Below are positions 1 through 11,711 of a stretch of 64,000 nucleotides of DNA, in pieces. The notes under the pieces were generated by a model. That model was given only the letters and a program-made list of their open reading frames with translations. It was not told the origin of the DNA and did not search any database. Origin of the DNA: Nemertoderma westbladi (lineage: Eukaryota; Xenacoelomorpha; Nemertodermatida; Nemertodermatidae); assembly GCA_032718475.1 (NCBI GenBank), contig JAUCBJ010007580.1, forward strand, positions 1 through 64,000, written 5' to 3'. Numbering within the stretch: the first letter of the stretch is position 1; the number at the start of each line of letters is the position of its first letter. A program made the position numbers and the translations under genes.

Positions 1-148
1 AGAAGCAATATGTATTGTAGTACATATTGTACAGTAGGGGGAGTGGAAGTTCAATTAGGGACCCCACAGCTCCTACCCATATACTATACGGTGGAGGGCG
101 TTACAAGGAGCTGCCAGTCAATGCTTTATCATTATATTGATATTAGAG

Positions 149-482
149 TTACTACTACTACTACTAGGTCGAGCGAACTTGGGCAATAGAAATTAGATCC
201 TTCCAGGCTTCCCGATTCTCCATAGTTGTCGCAATTTCGTTTCTCCCAAGTTTAGTATCCCTTTCAAGTTGATCTATATATGTTATGGCCGGTCGTCCAC
301 GACTACGCTTTCCATGAGTTGGTTGCCAGAAAAGTAGATCTGGTATGACCTCGTCTTTACTTCGCCAGCAGTGCCCTCTGAATCATAATCTTCGTTCACG
401 GAGGGTGGTTGATACAGGTGGTATTGTACCATAAAGCTCGGCGTTGGTCATGAGTTGTCTCCAGCTGATGTTTAGGGCTGGC
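149..482 (-). mobile_element. 3' end fragment of LINE family B
   Basis: Read on the minus strand this encodes the carboxy-terminal tail of an APE-type LINE ORF2, including residues [10 protein letters not shown] and GKRSRGRPA. It ends in a trinucleotide (AGT)n tail, seen here as ACTACT repeats on the plus strand. The same tail is present at 6781-6999 plus 8505-8612 and at 45124-45413. The copy is 5'-truncated and non-functional. I see no clear target-site duplication. Confidence 0.85.
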
Positions 483-1508
483 AACCCTAAACATAAAGTG
501 ATTTCTTTATCTCTAAAGATAAAATGTATCATTTTTCAAAGTATCGTTTTATCTCGTCATATCATTTTGGTCAGTACGGGGAAGTTCCAAAATGGAGAAA
601 AAAGTCAGTTTCTCTTTAGATATCAAAGTTGATTTATATGCATCGATCTCAGAGTGGATAGAGAGGAAGAATTACCCTTCTGAAATCAATGTGGGCTCCC
701 CGCAGTTTTAATTCCTGTTAGAACCAGTACGGTGAGAAGAATCGACTTATTTGATAAGAGTTACCAAAATGATATCCTGTGGAGTTGATATTAAAAACAG
801 ATTTACTTAAGTTACAAAATGAGCGATTGATATTAGATAAATTGCTCCTTACCGCTGGTGGAATATTTAAGTGACTATTTGTCTTAAATAATTAATTGAT
901 TTTCCTTAACCTGAATTTCAGACGTTTAGAGATTGTTGCAAATAGCGGCATATAATAATTCACCAGCCTCTGTTAGCAGTCCGATTTTGCAAAACGACAA
1001 CTCAAGGTGTAGTAGTAGTATAGCTTAGTTGAATACGCTTGTCTGAGCACTGAATTGGGATACAATAATAGGAAGCAACAAGCGTGCTGCTGCGTAATCT
1101 GTGGTGTCTATTTGCAGAACTATTTATAATAGTGAAAAAATCATTTGGTATGTCTGGTATTGGTAATATGTACCTTATTAACTATTGTGGTGTGTGTCTA
1201 ACTGTCTACTCACAATGAGATACTGGCTACACGGTTCGATAAGGTTCTGTTATTAAATTGTCTTTGCTAATATGACACTCCATCTGCATTCTCAAAAGTT
1301 TGCTTGATTACTGCCTTTAGTAAACTACTTACTTCATATAACTTATCACGAAAACTACAAGTAGCAAAAATTCCTTTGCTGATTGATGTACAATAGTTTT
1401 GTGCCGAATATCTGCAATTCATGATTCTTGCGTATTATGTTAAGAAGTTACAATGTAAATTGTATGCACAAGGTATTCAGCTGTCTGTAATGTATGCAAA
1501 GTAAGGGT
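483..1508. other. intergenic, nothing recognised
   Basis: AT-rich sequence between the LINE fragment and the cholinesterase promoter area. No coding region, RNA gene or repeat boundary is recognisable. The short open frame at 444-632 straddles the LINE end and has no protein-like character. Confidence 0.6.
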
Positions 1509-1591
1509 GGGGGGGGGGGGGGGGGGGTGTGCAATCAGCTGTTATATTTAACTTTTTTTTGATAGCATCGAGCGTCCCCCCCCCCCCCCCC
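1509..1591. repeat. G-run and C-run pair upstream of the cholinesterase gene
   Basis: A run of 19 G (1509-1527) and a run of 16 C (1576-1591) on the same strand lie 48 bases apart, about 190-270 bases before the cholinesterase ATG. The two can pair into a long G:C hairpin. Lengths of such runs are often wrong in assemblies. Confidence 0.8.
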
Positions 1592-1781
1592 ACGCCCCCC
1601 TATCTGGCAATGTATAACAGAATGTGTCAACAGTTTGCCACTCAGTAAGGTACGTTACTCATTCAGAATACTTACCGGTACCTAAATTATTAATTTGAAC
1701 AATAATCATATTTTTTTCCTTTTTTCTCCCCTTTCGTGTAAAATTATAATATTTTATTACCTTTCTAACACTATCAGCACG

Positions 1782-3605
1782 ATGATTCTGCTACTAACAG
1801 CGATACCTTTGATGTTACTTCCTCTAACTGTCACCGCGAATGCCGGAGTTTCGAACCCTGTTGTTATAACGAGCATCGGGGGAATCCAAGGAACGACTAA
1901 ACTCCAGGATGACCGTTTCTACGTGAGATCCTTCAAAGGGATTCCGTACGCGGAGCCCCCGGTTGGAGACCTGAGATTCCGGCATCCGGTCAAAGCAAAG
2001 CCTTGGAATGGGGATTACTACAATGCTACTTACTACAGACCTTCATGTCATCAACTCAAAGATGAAACATTTAGTAAGGACCAATACCCGAATGCTCATC
2101 TCGCTGCTGATATCTGGAACTCCATAGAATTTAATGAAGACTGTCTTTATTTAAATATCTGGAGTCCACACCCTTCTCCATATCGGTCGGCTGTGATGGT
2201 CTGGATATATGGGGGCGGTTTCTATGCGGGGACCGCTTCACTTAAAGTTTATGATGGTTCTAGATTAAGCGCTTTAGAGAATGTCGTGGTCGTCTCCATG
2301 GAGTACAGGGTTGGGAGTCTCGGGTTCCTTTATACGGGTACCGAGGGCGCCGCAGGTAATGCCGGACTTTATGACCAGTTGATGGCTCTAAACTGGGTCC
2401 GCAACCACATAGACCGATTTGGTGGCGATCCTGAGAAGGTAACTTTGTTTGGGGAGTCAGCTGGTGGTGCCAGCGTTGGTATCCACATTGTATCTCCTCT
2501 ATCTCAGCAGTTTTTTAAGCGCGGAATCCTGCAGAGCGGGTCTCCAACCGCACCTTGGGCCATAAGTCTCCCAGAGGATTCAAAAAGACGAGCCGAATTG
2601 TTGTTTAATAAGACAAACTGTAGTGATAAATACTATGTCTCTGAACGAATCAATTGTCTCAAAGAGCTGCCTGCTGAAACCATCGTCAACACGGATTGGT
2701 TTGTCTCCCAATGGGAAGTCGAACACAACAAATCCTACGTGTTGCCTTTCGTTTTTGGCCCAACTATTGATGGATCGATTATTCAGCAACATCCCAGGAA
2801 GATGCTGAGAGGCGGACACTTTCTAAACAAGGATATTTTGGCGGGTGCCAATCAGAATGAGGGTTCATTTTGGCTTATTTATTATGTGTCAAAATTATTT
2901 CATCCTTCTAATTCTAGCGAAGTGAGCCGTTCTGACTATTTGGACTCAGTTTATAATAAACTGATTAACACATTCTCTATGCGCACTAAGGATGCTGTAT
3001 CTTTTGAATATACAAACTGGATAAATATATACGATGGTAAAGCAAATCGTTTGGCTGTTGATGATCTTTTAGGAGACTACAGCTTTACTTGCCCGGTTGT
3101 AGAATTTGCAGATTATATGTTATCTTATGGGAGTGACGTTTATATATACTACTTGGATTACAGAGCGGAGGGGGAGTTATGGTCCGACTGGATGGGGGTC
3201 ATACACGGGGCGGATATCCAATGGGTTTTTGGGTCTCCATTGTATAACACAACCCGGTTCACCACGCGTGAGGATCACATGGCCCGGAGGATCATGCGGT
3301 TGTGGGCCAACTTCGCCAAGAGCGGGAATCCCAGTTGGTCCAGCGAGAATCAGTTGAGTGAGCACGAGAACTGGCCGAAGTACGATAACCAGGATAAATG
3401 GACGATTCATTTGAATCTCGATTGGCCACCTCGACTCACAAGGGGTTTGCGGTCGCACCGCTGTGGTTTCTGGAACCAACATATTCCCTCTTTGGAGACT
3501 AATCAGTATTTCGGTAACTATGGAAACCCAACTTATGCGAGTGATGATTCCTTAGCGTTACTATTTGTTGTTTTAATAAATATTTTACTTAAAAATTTAG
3601 ATTAG
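1782..3605 (+). CDS. cholinesterase-like carboxylesterase, secreted or GPI-anchored
   Basis: Encodes 607 residues of the alpha/beta-hydrolase type B carboxylesterase/cholinesterase family, whose members cleave choline and other esters outside the cell. I start at the ATG at 1782, not the upstream in-frame TTG, because it opens a signal peptide (MILLLTAIPLMLLPLTVTA) and follows a CTAAC...TATCAG stretch resembling a 3' splice site, so a 5'-UTR intron is possible. Visible hallmarks are the EDCLYLN motif, the GGGF oxyanion hole (about 144-147), nucleophile Ser226 in GESAGGAS, Glu360 in NEGSFW and His475 in HGAD. Triad spacing matches acetylcholinesterase. Trp112, six residues before EDCLYLN, fits the choline-binding Trp. 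The acyl-pocket equivalents look like Leu/Phe, so substrate preference is open. The last residues form a hydrophobic tail like a GPI signal. There are no introns or breaks within the ORF. Acetylcholinesterase versus a general esterase cannot be decided. Confidence 0.93.
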   Translation: MILLLTAIPLMLLPLTVTANAGVSNPVVITSIGGIQGTTKLQDDRFYVRSFKGIPYAEPPVGDLRFRHPVKAKPWNGDYYNATYYRPSCHQLKDETFSKDQYPNAHLAADIWNSIEFNEDCLYLNIWSPHPSPYRSAVMVWIYGGGFYAGTASLKVYDGSRLSALENVVVVSMEYRVGSLGFLYTGTEGAAGNAGLYDQLMALNWVRNHIDRFGGDPEKVTLFGESAGGASVGIHIVSPLSQQFFKRGILQSGSPTAPWAISLPEDSKRRAELLFNKTNCSDKYYVSERINCLKELPAETIVNTDWFVSQWEVEHNKSYVLPFVFGPTIDGSIIQQHPRKMLRGGHFLNKDILAGANQNEGSFWLIYYVSKLFHPSNSSEVSRSDYLDSVYNKLINTFSMRTKDAVSFEYTNWINIYDGKANRLAVDDLLGDYSFTCPVVEFADYMLSYGSDVYIYYLDYRAEGELWSDWMGVIHGADIQWVFGSPLYNTTRFTTREDHMARRIMRLWANFAKSGNPSWSSENQLSEHENWPKYDNQDKWTIHLNLDWPPRLTRGLRSHRCGFWNQHIPSLETNQYFGNYGNPTYASDDSLALLFVVLINILLKNLD

Positions 3606-3689
3606 ATTTCAATGTTTTTAGATTTTTATAAATAATTGCGTAGTTTCAAAGTTTCAGAGTTTTCTTCCAGCGACGCGTAATGGTTTTTT

Positions 3690-3749
3690 GGGGGGTGGGG
3701 GTTGTGGGGGCTTGGCTGTGGGGGGTGGTTGTGGGGGGTGGGTGGGGGT
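3690..3749 (+). other. G-rich tract with quadruplex potential in the 3' region
   Basis: Many runs of four to six G separated by one to four bases lie 85-145 bases after the cholinesterase stop codon and before its probable poly(A) signal, so they would be in the 3' UTR of the mRNA. Such spacing permits G-quadruplex folding in RNA or DNA. Function is inference. Confidence 0.55.
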
Positions 3750-3793
3750 AGTTGTACGGTGAGGTGGTTTCACTTAAACCACATTTAAATTTC

Positions 3794-3799
3794 AATAAA
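3794..3799 (+). other. poly(A) signal candidate for the cholinesterase gene
   Basis: AATAAA 189 bases past the stop codon. It is the first canonical hexamer after the G-rich tract. Confidence 0.5.
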
Positions 3800-3904
3800 A
3801 TAACGCATAAATAAATACAAAACCCACCATTAGCTTGCCCGATCTTTCATTGCCTGGAAAATAAAACACAATTGCATATATAAATTTATTTTTAACCAAT
3901 TTTG

Positions 3905-4701
3905 AGGGGACAATTACCCCAAATCTATCTTATTTTATTTATAAAGTATCTTTTCTGAAATTTTAACATAATGATATGTGATCTTTTACTAAGAAAACTG
4001 AGTATGGATAGATAGCTACAGTAGGTCTACGTAAATCCTTTTCTTTAAAAAAATATGGCACTTTTTGGGCAGGTCGGTTGTTTCCAAAATTGTATTTAAT
4101 TTCAGGATTTTTCATATGTAAAATATCATGTTTAAGGATTCGTTACATGACCTGAGTTGAAGTTCTCGGTCAAAGAGTTTGGCACAATGGACATAAATGT
4201 AGATAGACCTTCTTTCATGATAATGTCAGCATGATGTTATTGTTTTTGAAAAATTTATTGGAGATTTAGTATGTTCAGACAATATTTTCCTCAACTTATA
4301 TTTTGAGATAGACAAAGAATAGCAGTTTCAGAATCGGCTCATCACATCCAAATTGCCATGATTTACAAAACCAATGCAATACTTACGATTGTAGCCCTAA
4401 AGTTGCTGAATATTTTGGTATATGTTTCATGAAAATTGAATAAATCAAGACGTAGTAGGGATTTAGTGATGGAAAGTCGAAATCGATAAACTGAGAAAAA
4501 GTTGTTTTATACAGAGTCATGTCATATCAGCAATAAATAATATTTGTTGAAAAGTTATGTTATGTCATTCAATGGTGAAAACCGATGTCACCATATAATG
4601 TAGGCCATCTATCATACACAAAAATAGATGAAAAATATTTTTTTTTTGAAAATTTTGTAAATTTTCAAAAATTTCACTTTCTTTTGGGGTAATGGTCCCC
4701 T
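3905..4701. mobile_element. MITE-like repeat with about 19-bp terminal inverted repeats
   Basis: The left end AGGGGACAATTACCCCAAA is matched in inverted orientation by the right end (TTTGGGGTAATGGTCCCCT), 797 bases apart. The interior is AT-rich and non-coding. No clear target-site duplication is visible, so the superfamily is unassigned. Confidence 0.6.
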
Positions 4702-5939
4702 TAATTAACAATACTATGCATATACAACAGTAGAAAAACTATATCCTACTTAGTCTCCACTCAAGGGCACATTCACTTCATGCAGTTTTTAGACTACAGG
4801 CCTCACGCCACGAGGTCCCACTACCAATGTTTGTAAGGTCAATAAAATTATTCCAATAAATTTCTTGCATAAAATTTTCGATTTATTAAATATGAAGTCA
4901 GATTATATATGGTAGTATCTTAGTGCAAAACTGCAGGTATAACCATTCCCGGAGTATTCTTGCTAACAACTGCTATCGTGTAACTAAGCAATCTGTACCT
5001 GTTCTTGATCTATGGCAACTGGCTGGTGAGAGGAAACGTGGTTGTTAGCCATTGGTTCAACCACGAAGGAAGTTAGCAGTCCTGAAAGTTTTGTTAACAA
5101 TTTGGACTTCAAACGATCCATGAGTTGGAGAACCAAGGCTAATATATAAAAAGTCCAAGTCTAACATCATACAACCATCCACACCAGAACATTCGATATT
5201 ATTAGGATAAACTCATGAAATATTACCCGAAAATTGCAAAAGTGTGCAGAATATTAATGTATAAGATATAATATTTCATGTAAAAAAATATATACTGAAC
5301 TTTATGTAATATTTGTAATATTTATATCAGCCATATTATTGTCTCAAAGCGTCCCTTTTATTATTCGTTTATTATTATTATTATTATTGTTTATTATTAC
5401 GTCCATATTATTGTCCAGCGTCCCTGGAGGGCGCTGGGCTTTGGGAATGGTGCGGGTCTGCGGGGGAATGACCTCGCAGACCATTATTAATTCACGCTGC
5501 ACCATTTTTAATTGTATGTTAAATTTTATTGTCTTAATTGTTTTGTTCTGATTGGTGGTGGGATGCTGGTGCAGTTCTATATTTAATTTTGGTTTTATGG
5601 ATTTGGATATTTGAATATATATGTTTATTCCATATTATTGTCTCAAAAAATATAATTATGAGCTATTTTAACTCCAAAATAATTAAGTATGAAAGTTATA
5701 GATATTTTGAGAGCATGAAGCACACCTTGGCATTAATTACTGGTTCAAAAAAATTTACCAGTTCTATAATATACACGTGACTGACTGCGTAAGGGCAGTC
5801 TATAAATCATGAATTGCTGAAACGAGTTGATGACTCGGACCTTCAGAACATTATTACAAAAATTATCACAGGCATCTAGTTTCATTATTTTCGTAAACAA
5901 AATATAACCCAAAAGGTGTACCGGTAAAATGTCGCGAAA
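4702..5939. other. intergenic, no gene recognised
   Basis: AT-rich sequence with a short ATT-repeat stretch near 5370-5400 and a few repeats of CCATATTATTGTC (about 5332, 5402 and 5631). The open frames at 5339-5551 and 5538-5780 have low-complexity, untypical composition and are not supported as genes. Confidence 0.5.
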
Positions 5940-5957
5940 TGAAAAATATCGAAAATC

Positions 5958-6064
5958 TCAAGAGTAAAAATATCGAGATCGAGAGTAAAAATATCGAGAG
6001 TAAAAATATCGAGAGTAAAAATATCGAGAGTAAAAATATCGAGAGTAAAAATATCTGAAGTAAA
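5958..6064. repeat. 15-bp tandem repeat
   Basis: Six or so copies of GAGAGTAAAAATATC, with the first and last diverged, directly before the LINE B fragment. Inverted relatives of the same motif (ATATTTTTACTCGCGATATT) occur at about 8778-8800 on the far side of the LINE B/Penelope block. The block may therefore sit inside an older repeat. Confidence 0.8.
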
Positions 6065-7373
6065 ATATATTTTCATGGTTTTTAAATTAAGTAATTGTGG
6101 CTGGCATTGGATTGTTATAATTGTGACACAGAAGCGCAGGTACTCTCACCAGATGGTGAATCTGAGTTTTTCTCAATCCTGGCTGGTGTACTGCAAGGTG
6201 ACACATTAGCACCATTACTATTTGTAATTGTGCTGGATTACGCAATGAGGACGGCCACAAAGGGTGAAGATCTGGGATTCACACTTTAAGAACGCAGAAG
6301 TAGTAAATATCCGGCAACTACAGTCACAGACACCGACTTTGCGGATGACATCGCCCTGTTCTCTAATACGCTAGCAGATGCACAGCTTCTACTAAATAAA
6401 GTGGAGAGGGCTGCTAAGGAGGTTTGAAAGCATATAAATGCTACTAAGACCGAATTCATGACTTTTAATTGACAACCATTGATAATAATCAACTAAGGAA
6501 GGTCGACGACTTACAGTACCTTGGATCATGGATAGAGAGTAGCAAAAAGGACATAGAAGTTAGGAAAGCAAAGCCTTGGGTAGCTCTATCAAAAATGGAT
6601 ACCATCTGGAAATCAGATCTCTCCAGGCACCTGAAGACTAAGTTCTCTCGAGACACAGTGGAAGGTGTATTTTTATACGGGGGTAAGACCTGGACACTGA
6701 CTAAATCACTTGAACAACGAATTGATGGTTGCTACACAAGACTACTAAGGGCAGCCCTAAACATCAGCTGGAGACAACACATGACAAACGCCGAGCTTTA
6801 TGGTACAATAGCACCTGTACCAACCACCCTCCGTGAACGCAGATTAAGATTCAGTGGACACTGCTGGCGAAGTAAAGACGAGGTCATACCAGATCTACTT
6901 CTCTGGCAACCAACTCAAGGAAAGCGTAGTCGTGGACGACCGGCCATAACATATATAGATCAACTTGAAAGGGATACTGAACTTAGGAGAAACGAAATTT
7001 ACGAAAACTGGTGCGCGCCCTGGTCACTGGAGGTATCATAGCTTCAAATCTTTAAGGTGTGTGTAAACTGGATCTTTTACTAGTGACCGTGTATATAATT
7101 AATTTCAGTTATATTGCGGCCAACAGGCCTTTAACGAACTGATAGGTACCTACCTACAAACTCACTACTACAGACTGCCAACTGCACACAAGAACCAGTA
7201 ATTCAGTAATACATACCGGTAGCCCCATCACCATGGCAACCTAGGATGCCACATTCAGAGATCTACTGTACCAACCTATAACTAATTCATTATTAAACAG
7301 CACCGGGTCCGATCTATAAATCACAAATCATAGCACCAATTTCTACTGTACGAACATAATTATAACAGAGTCG

Positions 7374-7907
7374 TTACCACCCCGTGTCAAAATTGTTAAT
7401 GTATTGTGTGTTAATCTTAGGTCGTATATCCTTGATGTATGATTTTTCTTTAATTTTCCTATCTACCCAATCCTTACATCGTGCTAGTATTCTAATGCTG
7501 AAAGGTATTTCTCTCTGTGTATCTGTGGTGTTGGGGTGGTGTTTTATGTAGTGGTCCTTCATGGTTGATGTGGCTTTCCCTGTGATGTTTCTGACTGCGT
7601 TACGGTGTTGTGAGATGCGTGAGCGTATTTGTGTGCTGGTTTCGCCTACATAAACCTCTCCACATTGGCTACAGGTGAGTGAATACACCACGTTCTTAGT
7701 GGTACACTGTGCAGGGCCATTCGTACAGGTAAAGCACTTGTGTGTGGGTGCGGGGCACTTCGGTGGGTTTAGGGTGGACCTCGTGAGAAGTTGTTGTAGC
7801 TTGGGCCCAGGGGTTGTCACTACTCTAGTACATCCTGCTAACCGGGACTTGTGGACTACCGCCTGTACCTGCCTCTTGATGTCTTCATTTATGAAGGGGA
7901 CTACCAA
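7374..7907 (-). CDS. GIY-YIG endonuclease domain of the Penelope-like element
   Basis: 177 residues. The GIY-YIG core is seen as VVYSLTCSQC followed by GEVYVGETSTQIRSRISQHR. A CPAPTHKCFTCTNGPAQC stretch upstream is the cysteine cluster usual before this domain in Penelope elements. In these elements the nuclease nicks target DNA for insertion. The ORF lies in the same element as the RT fragment at 8038-8376 but in a separate open stretch, so the polyprotein is broken. The ATG at the start is only the first Met of the open frame. Confidence 0.88.
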   Translation of the reverse strand: MVVPFINEDIKRQVQAVVHKSRLAGCTRVVTTPGPKLQQLLTRSTLNPPKCPAPTHKCFTCTNGPAQCTTKNVVYSLTCSQCGEVYVGETSTQIRSRISQHRNAVRNITGKATSTMKDHYIKHHPNTTDTQREIPFSIRILARCKDWVDRKIKEKSYIKDIRPKINTQYINNFDTGW

Positions 7908-8037
7908 CGGTATGGGTGTGGTCCCTACCGCTGGGGGTGGGTGTCGTGTGTTGTTACGTGGGTGGAGTACTGTATGAATGAGTTTATCTACTATCGCGGG
8001 TGGGTAATCGTTGTTAATTAACAGCTGTCGGACCTTG

Positions 8038-8376
8038 CTAACCCCTCGGTTTCTCCCCCCCCTCCGTCGATCCGTATTGTATCCCTCTGGCTACTGCTTG
8101 TCGGGCCGTGTTGTTAATCATAGATTTGGGGTGGTTACTAAAGTAATTGAGGATTATCCCTACATTGGCTGGTTTGGTATATAGTTCAAAGTCAATTTTA
8201 CCCTCTCGGTTGACTGTCGTTAGGACATCTAGGAACGGAATACTAGTGTACGACTGTTCGATGGTATACTTAATAGTCTTGTGACAAGAATTAAGGTATT
8301 CCATGAACAGGCGTAACTCTTCTTCCCCATGCTCCCAAATTGACCACCCGTCATCCAGGAATCTATACCAGCACAC
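8038..8376 (-). pseudogene. Penelope-type reverse transcriptase fragment
   Basis: Residues CWYRFLDDGWSIWEHGEEEL correspond to the catalytic DD region of Penelope reverse transcriptase, followed by a typical IPFLDV block. The amino-terminal fingers and palm are absent (5' truncation), and the frame ends at 8038 before the GIY-YIG domain. Confidence 0.85.
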
Positions 8377-8612
8377 GGGTTTAAGGTGGTACCTCTCTAA
8401 AAACCCTAGTTCGATACTATGTACATATATATTATATATACGATATTATATACACGGTCACTAGTAAAAGATCCAGTTTACACACACCTTAAAGATTTGA
8501 AGCTGAGAAACGAAATTGCGACAACTATGGAGAATCGGGATGCCTGGAAGGATCTCATTTCCACTGTCCGAGTTCGCTCGACCTAGTAGTAGTAATAGTA
8601 GTAGTAGAGTTT

Positions 8613-11600
8613 TTCCAAAAACTATAGCTAAAAAATATTTATTTACATTTATTTTATTCTACTGTTTACATATATATTTTTTTATTTACGTTTCGTAAAT
8701 TTCGGAAGGTAGTGTTTCATCCATAAATTATATCGTGATATATTTGAACTCACGATATTAACGATATTTTTCAACATGAAATATTTTTACTCGCGATATT
8801 TTTCATGTCTCAATATTTTTCGATATAACCTGTGTAGTGTACTGTGTCATAATTCACGATTAAGTAATTTGCTTGGAGTATTTTTTTTAAGCTTGGTGTT
8901 CGCGCTTTCAGACCTTTGGCAGTTTAACCCGCCAAATTAGGATGTCTTCTAGATAATAAATCGCTTTAGCCTCTAACAAGTATTTGATTCACTACACTAG
9001 TTGAAACCAATCTGTGCGCGATCATTCACCCGTTGGATATACCCGGGAGATTGATTTCGACAGCTTAATCGTATTGCTATGTAAGCCTAATGTATTATTC
9101 GACTGACAGTATTATATAATCTCTGACAATATTATTCACCTTCGGGAAATATTAACAGTTCCTTTAGGACGTGGCGCTCTATCTATATAAACAGAGTTAT
9201 GACTTAAACTACTCACAACGATATGGCTTAGTTACAATTCACATATATGGCGCATTCTTTAGGAAATGCTTCGTTATCAGTCTCACTCATACACAATGCT
9301 GCACAATACTGCACACTGATCTGCCGATCTTCACTGATTTTAGTCACATATAAAAGGAACACGGACCGAATCATGTAGGGTCTATCAAATAACATTAGAT
9401 TCACTTCAAACCACTTTAACATAAGTCACAATCGTTTATCTGTAACCTTTCTCTCTTACCTTCGGTATATCAAGAATATTGGGTTTCGGGGTTATTTCTC
9501 GTTATTCCAAATATAATAATTCATCCACAAATATAATGAATAACCGACAGCAAAGCAGTAATGTTAAGTTAAGTTGCACAGTATGGGCCAATTAACCAGT
9601 TTGTTTTGAGTTAAGACAATCAGATAACGGATATATGTCCTTATAATTAAGCCTACTAGTGTAAGGCTAAAGCAGAAAAGCACAAAATACTCTAAAGCCG
9701 TTCTTCCTGGCTTAGAATCACCAACAACACTGATAAGAATAACTATAAGAATACCAGCTACCCTTATTCTACAAAGATCTCACCCACCACAGAGGATGAG
9801 CATACAGATAGGAAATTCAGTTCAGTAGATCTGTGATAGGTCAAAATCAAAACCAACTCAAATCCTATTGGCAGATACAGAAAGCAGGGCTATGGTGCAA
9901 CGTGGCAATATCAGCCGTTAGCCGTCGTCATGGTAGCGACACTGTTTTCAAGAGTATCGAGCTTTTACGTCACGAAATTGCAGATTATGTCCTCTAAAGT
10001 ACAAATACAGAAGAAATGGCTTTTATGTCCTCCAAAACACCAGTACAGCAAGGACACGGCCCTTTTATGCCTGGTAAACCAACCACAGAGTACTTTACGG
10101 GGATAATAACCGGCTAATTACGCAAAAGCTTTTACACTTGGCACTTGAGATTGTTGAATTAAATAATAAGAAACTATTTCTGATACTGATATAAAGAAAT
10201 ATTTCAAGATATATATGATATCTTGAATAATATAATAAATATAATAAATGATGATAAGTATCTCAAGTGTAAATCATAAAATAAATACTCCAAGCTAATT
10301 ACATATCTTCTAAACCACACCCATCCCCAGGAATATTAATATTGCCCTACCTAACTAATATGTTTTTTAAAGCCGATTCGATAAATTTACCAATAAATCC
10401 ATCATACTGTCCCTTCTTTATTGTTACACAATGAACTATTTATAACAACAATGAAATACAACCTCTATCTTCCTAAGCACAAAGCTCCAAATTCATTGAA
10501 CTAAATATAACATATTTAAATAGCAATAAGACAAGGATTAGCAACGCCACAGGATGTCATTGTACTGTAGTAACCATAGCAACGCCCCTGGATATCATTG
10601 TAGTTACCAATATGTTGATAACAATATAAATTATTTAATTAAACAATATAAGTCCTACAATGAATGGGGCGTATAACAATACCCTGTCTGGTGTATTCTT
10701 GTAAACACATCAGATGACTCAAACAGTGTAACTCAGATATATATTATAGTTACTCAGCAATATATCGAAATAATAATAAAATTAGTCATCCAATGACTTA
10801 TTGCTTTACAAAGTCAATAAACTATCAGTAGCGATGTTTTCATTGAATGCTCCCGTCTCATATAATTCATATTAATTTGTAAATTAAATAAATTTAATTT
10901 AATTTAATTAAATTAATTTAATTTAGATTCATGCCTCAGTAGTCGCAGTTTCGCGATTTGTGTGTGCTACTTCGCCCAGTAATTACCCCCTGCAATTTTT
11001 TGTGTTTTTTGGAGGTTTTTTGATATTGGTGAATGTTCTAGAACATTAGTAGATATATTTTTTAAGGTAGCTAGTGTTTTTTTACTAGCTGGTATTTTAT
11101 TGAAATTATAACAAAATTTGTGAAAACATTGATATATCAAAATTATGAAAATAATTGTTTAACGTGTACTGTGCGTACGTGTACTGACGAAACAATAACA
11201 AGACCTTTTTAGAACACGTGTTTAACGTGAAAATAGCCTATTCCATTATGGCGAAATGTCTAATAGAAGACACTTTAAAGAAAATGACCAAAGAAAATGG
11301 CGACAGTGTTGGCGACAGACGGTGACTAAGTTTGCTTCAGTCGACTATAATAGTCAAGACATGAATGTTTTTTATATGATATTATTATTATTATTTATTG
11401 ACAGACAAGTAATTAACAATATTTATCACGTCACAAACTCCACTATTACCGCTATTACACATTATTATGTCCAAATTATTCAAATATGTAAACTATTTCA
11501 AGTTTACCGGTACAAAAAAAATTCAGCATATTCAAAACCAAAGGAAACAAAATAAAGTACAAAGTTATTAAAAATGACAATTATACGGAATCGCATCCAA

Positions 11601-11699
11601 GATCCCATTTCGTCAAGAAAATTATCACGCTATTATTACTCTTCCATGCTGTTTAGCAAGTTGTATATAAACTTCATCACGTCGTGCTTGTTTCACTGC
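8613..11699. other. 3.1-kb AT-rich stretch, no gene recognised
   Basis: Contains ATATTTTT-rich sequence at 8700-8830 and an AATTT-type low-complexity palindrome at about 10876-10925. No open frame has recognisable protein character. I see no RNA gene or repeat boundary I can defend. Confidence 0.5.
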
Positions 11700-11711
11700 T
11701 CATACAAGAGG

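Larger units (their letters stand above)
7000..8504 (-). mobile_element. Penelope-like retroelement, 5'-truncated, in LINE B
   Basis: Insertion flanked by a 13-bp direct repeat GAGAAACGAAATT (6987-6999 and 8505-8517). Near its ends, 7041-7099 and 8445-8503 are perfect inverted copies of about 59 bases. On the minus strand it carries a reverse-transcriptase fragment followed by a GIY-YIG endonuclease. That order, and terminal repeats that can be inverted, are characteristic of Penelope-like elements. Confidence 0.9.
6095..8612 (+). pseudogene. LINE family B, decayed ORF2, split by a Penelope-like element
   Basis: Remnant of the reverse transcriptase and carboxy-terminal region of an APE-type LINE. 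6095-6289 covers the block GVLQGDTLAPLLF. Frame shifts follow, the FADD-type active-site region survives near 6335-6350, and 6469-6999 is an open stretch with the QYLGSW and [10 protein letters not shown] blocks. The coding sequence stops at 6999, where a foreign 1.5-kb element is inserted. It resumes at 8505 and ends in (AGT)n at 8583-8608. The 5' half including the endonuclease is missing. Confidence 0.9.

Noticed and set aside
3177-3482. Antisense open frame of 101 residues in the cholinesterase gene
   Set aside because: It is a shadow of the conserved esterase coding strand and has no independent support.
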